Below, piece by piece: positions 57,701 through 64,000 of a DNA stretch of 64,000 nucleotides (the first letter of the stretch is position 1; every line of letters begins with the position of its first letter). Source of the stretch: Microstegium vimineum. Its lineage: Eukaryota; Streptophyta; Magnoliopsida; Poales; Poaceae. A model generated the notes under the pieces. The model made no database searches and was not told the origin of the DNA. It saw nothing but the letters and a program-made list of their open reading frames with translations. The DNA lies in NCBI GenBank assembly GCA_022036555.1, contig CM039140.1, positions 28,353,843-28,417,842 on the forward strand, written 5' to 3'. A program made the position numbers and the translations under genes.

Positions 57701-57837
57701 CCCCATACAGAGGGCGCAAACTCCTCGTCGCCTGTAGTGTCAACTCCAATGGCTGGAACCAGTGTGCTGCTCTGAGCGACGTTGATCATCTGCTGGCCGT
57801 TGTTGTTCATAACAGCAGCAACTTTGCTCAGGGCCAT
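54730..57837 (-). CDS. Terpene synthase, TPS-a type, probably a sesquiterpene synthase; seven exons, intact
   Basis: Exons on the minus strand: 57,837-57,661; 57,522-57,255; 56,831-56,459; 56,008-55,790; 55,674-55,539; 55,438-55,190; 55,023-54,730. All introns are GT/AG, phases agree, and the total is 1,716 nt or 571 residues plus TAG. The enzyme would ionise a prenyl diphosphate, most likely farnesyl diphosphate in the cytosol, because no plastid transit peptide is visible before FAPSVWGDFF (residues ~40-50). The RxR motif RDR is at 288-290 and the metal-binding DDTFD at 325-329. The second metal motif begins NDLSSYK at 468, with Gly at 476 where the consensus has Glu. Family length and seven-exon layout are typical. 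ATG at 57,837 has a good context, and a TATA box lies 114 bp upstream. The product cannot be predicted. Confidence 0.95.
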
Positions 57838-57950
57838 GTTAATGGTGATGCGGTTCCAACTAGCTTGCAATATGACTCTACAGCTCTGGCTGTGATTTAC
57901 TTGTAACAATGGGTGCTGAAGTGATGTGGCTACGATGGTATATGGATCTC

Positions 57951-57958
57951 TATTTATA
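57951..57958 (-). promoter_or_regulatory. TATA box of the terpene synthase
   Basis: TATAAATA on the minus strand, in GGCCTATAAATAGAGATCC, lies 114 bp upstream of the ATG. It predicts a leader of roughly 80-90 nt. A frame that appears to start earlier, at 57,909, begins with TTG and is not needed. Confidence 0.8.
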
Positions 57959-58249
57959 GGCCAAACTAGTGAGGTGGCAGTTTGTAGTAAGAAATAGGTA
58001 CATGGTGCATGCAGCGACGTGTCTAGGAAATTAAGATTCGATAATTGGCGTTAGGTATGACACATGAAGAGATAGATAGACAAGTGCTAGCTGATAAGAT
58101 TCCATTCCAGATATAGTATTTGCACGTGAATCACACAAGAGCAGGATAGATGGACGCGCTCTGGTACCAATTGCCTCGATGTCTCAAATGCCAGCAATAT
58201 ATGATAAAACTGAGACTAAATTAAAGGTAGCTTCAGAGTAATTTTTTTT

Positions 58250-58387
58250 TAAAAAAACATAACTTATCTAGATGCAGGAACCAAAACTAAAAATTGAGAC
58301 CTTTAGTCCTGATTGCATAGTCCGGGTTGCCAAAACCGAGAATAAAGGGGTTAGGAACCAAGACTAAAGACCATTTCTCCGGTAGTG
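58250..58387 (-). mobile_element. Miniature CACTA-like fragment
   Basis: On the minus strand it starts CACTACCGGAGAAATGG at 58,387 and continues with TTTAGTCTTGGTT and related ACTAAAG/CTTTAGT words, a familiar type in grasses. The other end was not found with certainty. It interrupts the repeat copy. Confidence 0.5.
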
Positions 58388-58749
58388 TTAGGAATTAAAA
58401 CCATGTCGTCAAAGATATATGTGAAGGATTATCATGAGTTTATTTCGTACAAATTGGTAGAAATAATTTCAATCAAATTGTTGTTGTATCCCTTCTACAA
58501 AAGTGAGCATAAAAGTGAGGCCGGGAGAAGATGATACAGTACTGTGCAATGTGGATTATCATATGATACTTAGAAAGAGAGTTATATATTATGAAAGCAT
58601 TGTTCATAACAAACCTAGTCGATCGTGCCATATGTTATTAATCCATTTTTTAATTGCATCATACATTTTTCCTGCATCTTAGATATTATTCATAGTTTAT
58701 ATGGGTAAACAGAGAACTTCAGTGAATTTATACTACTGATTGAGTATCT

Positions 58750-58820
58750 TGTTGGGTTTCAACTCTAGCCTACCCCAACTTGCTTGGGACTACAGGCTTT
58801 ATTGATGTTGATGTTGATTG
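58750..58820 (+). mobile_element. Au-SINE-like 3' end
   Basis: The sequence CTAGCCTACCCCAACTTGC, TTGGGACTACAGGCTTTATT and a following GATGTTGATGTTG tail resembles the 3' end of plant Au SINEs. The 5' promoter part is missing. It sits after ACTGATTG in the repeat copy, and GATTGG follows, which may be a trace of a target duplication. Confidence 0.6.
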
Positions 58821-59179
58821 GAGCAAGTATTATTTATATGTATAGAACCCCCATGCTAAATCACATGTTGCATGCCTGTCTACAGATCGAGATAACAACT
58901 ATAGTATTAAAATATATTATATCTTCACGACTCATCATGATGACAAGAACATGTGTATGCACACTGCGTGGTTGTCCACACGCATAATATAATACACATT
59001 GTATTTAAGGTTTTCTTGTGATTGTCTTCATCACCATTATTGGTCTAAACCTTATATATTTATTATGCAAAGTATTATATATATCCTAATTACATGTCAC
59101 GTTTATAACGCTGTGAAGCTAAAAAGTGGTGGGCAGATCTAGAGGTTTGTGTAAAACATAAAAATGTTACAGGTACTAA

Positions 59180-59400
59180 CACTACGCCAGCAAGCTTTTT
59201 CGTGGCATTTGCCGTGGCGGTCACCAACGCTCGTTGCCAAAAAGGATTAACCGCAGCAGGCACTCTACACCGTCCGTTGCGGTTAATGCTATTTACCGCA
59301 GCGGTCCCTTAAACTGACCGCTGCAAAAAATTCTTTAACCGTAGCAGACAGTTTATAATGTCCGCCACAATTAATTTCTTTTTATTAAAAAATAAAAATG
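59180..59400 (+). mobile_element. CACTA transposon terminus with subterminal repeats
   Basis: CACTACGCCAGCAAGC marks the tip. Subterminal words follow: GCCGTGGCGGTC, AACCGCAGCAGGC, TTGCGGTTAA, TACCGCAGCGG and AACCGTAGCAGAC. No opposite end or transposase is visible, so only one end remains, or the other end was lost when the LINE arrived. Confidence 0.6.
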
Positions 59401-59488
59401 TAGTTTCAGGATCTGAATTCAATATTTATAGAACCAGAATTCATTCAATATCCAGATTTCATAGCAGAGATAAACAACATATATATAC

Positions 59489-59583
59489 ATATAACATCCA
59501 TACACTAATTCAAATTCACATACACAAACATCCATACACAAATTCAAATTCACATACACAAACATCCATACCCAAATTCACAT
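59489..59583. repeat. Short tandem repeat of ~33 bp
   Basis: About 2.7 copies of a unit containing AAATTCACATACACAAACAT and CCATACAC occur in tandem. It lies inside the DNA inserted into the repeat copy, probably within the CACTA remnant. Confidence 0.75.
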
Positions 59584-60129
59584 AAGTTGTCCTCATCAAC
59601 CATATATACACATGAAACCAAGGATCACATATCAAATTCAAATTTTGACTTGGTGTTTGTAATCCATGGGACGGAGCATGGTATAGATATAAAATGTGAA
59701 GCATCATAAAATTAAATATACTAGTCATAAATTAACATAAACAACTGATCTGCGGCCGACAACAAAATGCTTGCATAGATGAAACTAATTAAATAAATAT
59801 CTGCTGTCAAAATATAATGTGTATGCTTTCCTGATAGGACTGCTTCAGTTCTGCTCAAAAACAATTGTCCATACATTTTGGTAACCCTTGAATTGTACAT
59901 ACAGTTGGCTTCGGTATTCATAGTCATATCGGTTTACAAATTAAAACGGTCCAACCTAAAAACCAAATTGGATTTGTATTTTGACACGAGCAGTTTTGTG
60001 TTAGTTTTGATTCTTACCCGGGCACGGATACATACCGGTCGAGCATTCAGCAGACCGATAACGACCTACTAGTCTGTCAAAACCGTTCTAGCCTGTCAGG
60101 GAAACCGTCTGGACTTTTACCCGGGGACG

Positions 60130-60920
60130 GGCACACAATCCTTGCTGATGCAAAGGCCAGGGATGATATTCAAGAGCTTTTCCATCTTCCTCTTTCACAG
60201 CAGGCTTTCGATCAGTTCACTCAGCTTCAACAAGAGTCGGAACACATAAATCTGAATGACAATAATGACACATGATCTTGCATATGGAATTCTGGAAAAT
60301 TCACAGTGGCCAGAGCCTACAAACATCTAAGTGGACACAAAACAATTCATCCAAGTTTCAGCTGGATCTGGAAGTGCTCTTGCCAAAATAAACACAAGGT
60401 CTTTGCTTGGCTAATCTTGAAAGACAGGCTAAGTACAAGAGAGCTTCTGAGAAGAAAAGACATGGAGCTCCAAGATTACACCTCTGTCTTATGTAATCTG
60501 TCATCTGAAGAAAGTCTAATCCATTTGTTAACTGAATGCCCATTTGCATCTGCTTGCTGGAATTGGCTGGGCCTACAAACTACTGATCATTTTGACCTGT
60601 ATCAACAACTTGAAAGTTTCAGATGGAAACTAAATGTATCATTCTTCATGGAGATCACCATTCTAATGAGCTGGACTATCAGGCAAATGAGAAATTGCCT
60701 CATCTCCACTTCTCCAGAAACAAACCCTCCTCTCTCCCGGAGACAAAGAGAGCATTCAAAACAGAATTTGCACTACTTCTTCTTCGTGCAAAAAGAAGTT
60801 ATTTCTCACAAATTGAGCGCCTGTGCGCTACTGTATCCATGTTACTCTTATTTTAATTTAACACCAGTAGGGGTACGCCCGTCCTGTTCAACATCAAAAA
60901 AATTATTTGTCTAATTTGTC
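60130..60920 (+). pseudogene. LINE 3' end with RVT zinc-binding domain
   Basis: The plus strand encodes the last part of a LINE reverse transcriptase: ELFHLPLSQQAFDQF near 60,165, the zf-RVT region with WIWKCSCQNKHKVFAWL and HLLTECPFASACW (~60,360-60,560), and the tail AFKTEFALLLLRAK in another frame near 60,750. A TGA near 60,273 and a later shift disrupt it. The end TAGGGGTACGCCCG with CAAAAAAATT resembles plant LINE 3' ends. The insert is 5'-truncated, as is usual for LINEs. Confidence 0.8.
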
Positions 60921-61029
60921 TTCAACTGCTCGTCAAGGTTTATAAGATATGAGTATTTCTATATACTCATGAATGGAGCTGAAGTTTGAATTATATGCTC
61001 CAACTAGATAGGATGTGTACAGACTCACC

Positions 61030-61497
61030 TGTTGGAGCTAGGAGTCGCTACGGCCGGATCGTGAACTGCGACGACGTCGTGGTGATCGCTGGTGATCGCG
61101 GCGAGAGCAAGAACATGAACAGATGTAAACTCACGAGAATAAGATTGATTTGTGGCGCTGCCTTCCTTACACCGTAAGGTCTTTATTCATCTTTATATAA
61201 GACACCTGGGAACACAACCCCATCCCACGCCATGCCGTATCGAGTATGGACACTGTTGCACCACGGAGTCCATCCCGTGCGTTCGGCGCGCCATGGCGTG
61301 AGGACGACCAACTCTGGTTCGGACCGTGTGGTGGTCAGGCACGACTCCAAACACGTCCGGTCCCTAACTGACTCTATCTAACATCTAACTGAACAAAAGA
61401 TAGACTACAAATGATCTGCATCAATTTATCTAACAAATCACCACCTAAACTTGATGCACTTCTGTGACTCCTAAAGCACTCATCAGTTCTTGTAACA
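61030..61497 (-). mobile_element. Short LTR-like block, possibly a Ty1/copia solo LTR
   Basis: On the minus strand it starts TGTTACAAGAACTG at 61,497 and ends CTAGCTCCAACA at 61,030, 468 bp, with TATATAA near 61,195. No retrotransposon coding region adjoins it, and flanking five-base duplications were not found. Its inner edge overlaps the start of the next LTR by a few bases. Confidence 0.45.
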
Positions 61498-64000
61498 CCC
61501 TAAAATTTACTTTATGGAAAATAGAAATAAAATGAGTTAATTTTTGAAATTTGGTGCTCATGAAATCATAGCAAATAAAAACTTTTTATGAAATTAAAAA
61601 CTTCTTTTGGTAGAAACATGGTTGATGCATTCATGCTGATGCATAGTATTTTGTCTTGGTTGGAATTTGCAAAATCCAAATTGAATTCAAAACTTTATTT
61701 GAAAATGTGTTTGGAAATTTAGAAAATAAAAAGAAAAAGACAAAATCCCCTCCCTTCTCTATCTGGCCCGAGAGGCCCACCCTTCTCTTCCCCCCCCCCC
61801 CCCGGCCCAAGCTCTCCCCTCTCTCTCTCGGATGGGCCGACGCCCCACAGGCCGGCCCACTCTGCTCTCCCCTCTCTCTCTCTCTGGCTCACTGACAGCC
61901 GCTCCCGCCTCCTCACACGCTGACAGGTGGACCCCACCTGGCAGTCCTTTCTTCTTCCCCTTCCTTTCTTCTCTTCCTCTCTTTCCTTTCTCCCACGCCG
62001 ATGAAATCTCCCTCGGCCGAGCTCGACGCGGAGCCAGTAATCCGCCTCTTCCCTTTTCCGTGGCACTCGAACCGACCACCGCCACCCGCCGCCTTCCCTT
62101 CCTTCTCCCCCTCTTCTTACCTTTTCTGACGCCGCCGTCTCCTACCTCCGGATGGAAACAGCAGCGCCGCCTTCCATCTTCGCCGCGGCAGAATCCCTCT
62201 CCAATCCCTCCCCTTCCTTCTTTAGCGCTGCCCGAGGCTATAAGTAGCGAAGCCCCGCCCTCCACCGTCTCCAGTTTAGTGTCTTCTTTCTTTACGCTTT
62301 CTCTTTCTGAAAACGTAAAACCTTCTCGGCTTTTGCAAAATACGTTTTCTTCTTTTTACAGATCTGTCACCCTCATTCAAATGTTTATAATTTCCCCGTT
62401 CTAGCTCCATTTTGACCCAAACGAGTTGCGTTAGATCCGTAATTTCATAATCTATTTAGTAGTACAGTTTTTATATATGTTAATTACTTTTGAAAATCAA
62501 AGAAAATTGATTTGGTAGTGCTTTAACCGGGCCTTTTTCAAGATCCTGTTTAATCTATATCTCCTCCGTTTCAAATCCGTTTCGATCCATTCAAGTCGCG
62601 TTGGTTTCGTATCGGCGTAACCTTTTCTTTAGTGACCTTTAATACCATGTTAATAGTTCTGTATTTTCATGAGATCAAATCCTAATTTGATTAACCACTT
62701 TATAACTTGTTTTATACATGAAATGATGATAGTTTCAACTTCCGTTTTCAATCCAAATGCAATGTTGACCTAATCTAACTAAAGTATTTCTTTGGAATAC
62801 TTTATCCACTCTTTTATATAGTTATAAAATTGATGAAGCCTATAGTTCTATTTTATAAAAGCAAATCTTCCGTTAGTCGTATCTCGATCATCGTAGCTCC
62901 GTTTAGTGTGATCTTCGCAACTGTGTGATCATAGAGTTGCGTAGGTTTCTTTTAAATCCTTTTTATTGATTGGTGTATTGTTCTAATTTTAGTCATGTTT
63001 GTATGCTTTGTATGATCAGAATGCTTGTGTGGTGATTGGTTAATTATTGTCCAATCGGTGAGAGTTACGTTGGAGATCAAGAAGTGGGTGTTTCAGAAGA
63101 TCTTTGAAGACGTTGACCTTTGAAGAAAGGATCTGTTTTAAGGCAAGTATTATATGGGATCTTCCTTGATGTCCTATTCATGATGTTTTTAAATCAAATC
63201 ATATGCATGTGTCTAATCATGTTGCCATACGGCTTACCTAGATTTGATTACCTTGATCCTTGGAATCCTATGGGTCACTTTGCATATGGGTAGTTATTGC
63301 TAGTGCTCTTTCAAATAAGCATGATCCTTTAATCTTGATTAATGACTACATGAGATGATAAAGTAAAACTTGACTTTTTAGCAACATGGATTTAGGACCC
63401 TTTCTGTCAGCAAAAGCTGGGACATACAGTACAACCACGAGGGCTATAATGGCTCTGGCTTTAGTTCAGTATGAGGGCAACTCTCTCGCATGTGGCAGTT
63501 CGCGAAAGTTGTCATTGCCGAGTGGTTGCGGAGCGGCTGGAGTGGGGACCGCTGCGTGTGTACCACCGACGAGCTCCTATATACCCCTTGCCCGTGGATC
63601 CGTAGTGTCTGTTGTTTGTCAGCGAGCCCCTTTGAAAGACTTCATAGTGAACCCTGCCGGCCTTCCTTGGAAGTGAGTAATGAGGGTCGCGTCCTCTGGC
63701 GAAAGGGTAAATCACGACTCGTGGGTAAAGTGTACAACCTCTGTAGAGTGTTAAAAACTATCATGATAGCCGTGCTCACGGACACGAGCGGCCCGGAAAA
63801 CTCACAGAACTCTTTGGTTACTTGTTGGTTATCTTTATGAATCACTTTATCATGATGTTATGTTATTCATTCAATTGCTATATGATCATGTGGTTTAATT
63901 TGGGGGCTTAAGCATAATTTGTGGCACATTTATTGTAAAGTTTTGTTACAAATTAAAAATGCGTATCGCAGTAAACCAGTGTCAACTTTTTGAGCCTCAT
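61491..64000 (+). mobile_element. Start of a long del/Tekay-like LTR, running off the window
   Basis: TGTAACACCCTAAAATTTAC is the typical opening of del/Tekay-type Ty3/gypsy LTRs in grasses. The following 2.5 kb has no supported frame. It includes a CT-rich stretch and a run of about 17 C (61,786-61,803), GCTATAAGTAGCG near 62,240 as a possible promoter, and a CAGTTCGCGAAAG/GAGTGGTTGCGG region near 63,495-63,535. No primer-binding site is reached before 64,000. The frame at 61,832-62,404 is a by-product of CT-rich DNA. Confidence 0.5.

Larger units (their letters stand above)
58150..61029. repeat. Diverged copy of the ~1.53 kb repeat upstream of the terpene synthase
   Basis: Blocks match the repeat at 1-3,112 in the same order and orientation: 58,165-58,205 matches 775-815 (ATGTCTCAAATGCC), 58,589-59,160 matches 1,150-1,680 (TATTATGAAAGCATTG, then ACTCATCATGAT, then GTGGTGGGCAGATC), and 60,945-61,025 matches 675-765 (GTTTGAATTATATGCTCCAAC). 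Insertions between blocks are annotated separately. This links the window start to the promoter side of the terpene synthase. Confidence 0.85.

Noticed and set aside
57838..57909. Longer N-terminus of the terpene synthase beginning at 57,909
   Set aside because: That codon is TTG, not ATG. The ATG at 57,837 has a good context and gives the usual family N-terminus.
61025..61502. Target-site duplication for the short LTR at 61,030-61,497
   Set aside because: The flanks TCACC and CCCTA do not match, so insertion borders are not proven.
61832..62404. Plus-strand 190-residue frame and opposing minus frames
   Set aside because: The DNA is CT-rich and C-homopolymeric inside an LTR; the translation is low-complexity Ser/Pro/Leu with no family features.
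1..64000. tRNA, rRNA or other standard RNA genes
   Set aside because: I looked for cloverleaf-like and Box A/B patterns while reading and saw none that held up; only the SINE-like 3' end at 58,750 has a distant tRNA-derived origin.

Overview
This window is a piece of a grass (Poaceae) nuclear genome. It contains nested Ty3/gypsy LTR retrotransposons carrying antisense accessory genes, remnants of Au-SINE-like, CACTA, hAT and LINE elements, and one seven-exon monocot-type terpene synthase gene. The species cannot be named from the sequence alone. The only intact host-type gene I can support is the terpene synthase on the minus strand at 54,730-57,837; almost everything else is transposable-element DNA.

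Layout. (1) 1-3,112: two tandem copies plus a stub of an AT-rich ~1.53 kb unit. A diverged copy of the same unit lies directly upstream of the terpene synthase (about 58,150-61,029), so the two edges of the window appear to be related flanks separated by about 47 kb of transposons. (2) 3,127-18,851: element R1 on the plus strand, with two full LTRs, primer-binding site, decayed gag-pol, an antisense PF04195-type gene and a polypurine tract. A second, truncated R1-type 3' end sits just before its 5' LTR. (3) 18,852-20,788 and 46,577-50,409: an older element C, split by the insertion of element G. (4) 20,789-46,571: element G on the minus strand, flanked by the target duplication ACATT. It has gag and protease but no reverse transcriptase or integrase, and its own antisense PF04195-type gene. 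(5) About 32,482-45,968, inside G's 5' LTR: element T on the minus strand, with gag, protease, RT-RNase H-integrase and an antisense plant-mobile-domain (PMD) gene. T is badly rearranged: gag lies downstream of the LTR that should be its 3' LTR, a 1,350 bp block is present twice, and a ~480 bp filler with mitochondrial nad3-like and cox2-like pieces closes one junction. (6) 50,410-54,729: decayed LTR-like DNA, a hAT transposase relic and an LTR. (7) 54,730-57,958: the terpene synthase and its TATA box. (8) 58,150-64,000: the upstream repeat copy, interrupted by a small CACTA-like element, a SINE end, a larger CACTA end and a LINE 3' end, followed by a short LTR and the start of a long del/Tekay-like LTR.

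How it fits together. Insertion order can be read directly: C is oldest, G jumped into C's reading frame, T jumped into G's LTR, and then breakage and repair scrambled T. The three Ty3/gypsy elements R1, G and T share an unusual plan: each has an accessory gene on the strand opposite to gag-pol, placed between pol (or protease) and the polypurine tract, with its own TATA box about 160-175 bp before the ATG. R1 and T are also saturated along their whole length with short CG-containing words (TCGA in R1, CCGAT/ATCGG in T). R1 and G share a double hairpin about 75 nt before the polypurine tract, whose arms differ in sequence but stay complementary. These are the features most likely to reflect undescribed biology.
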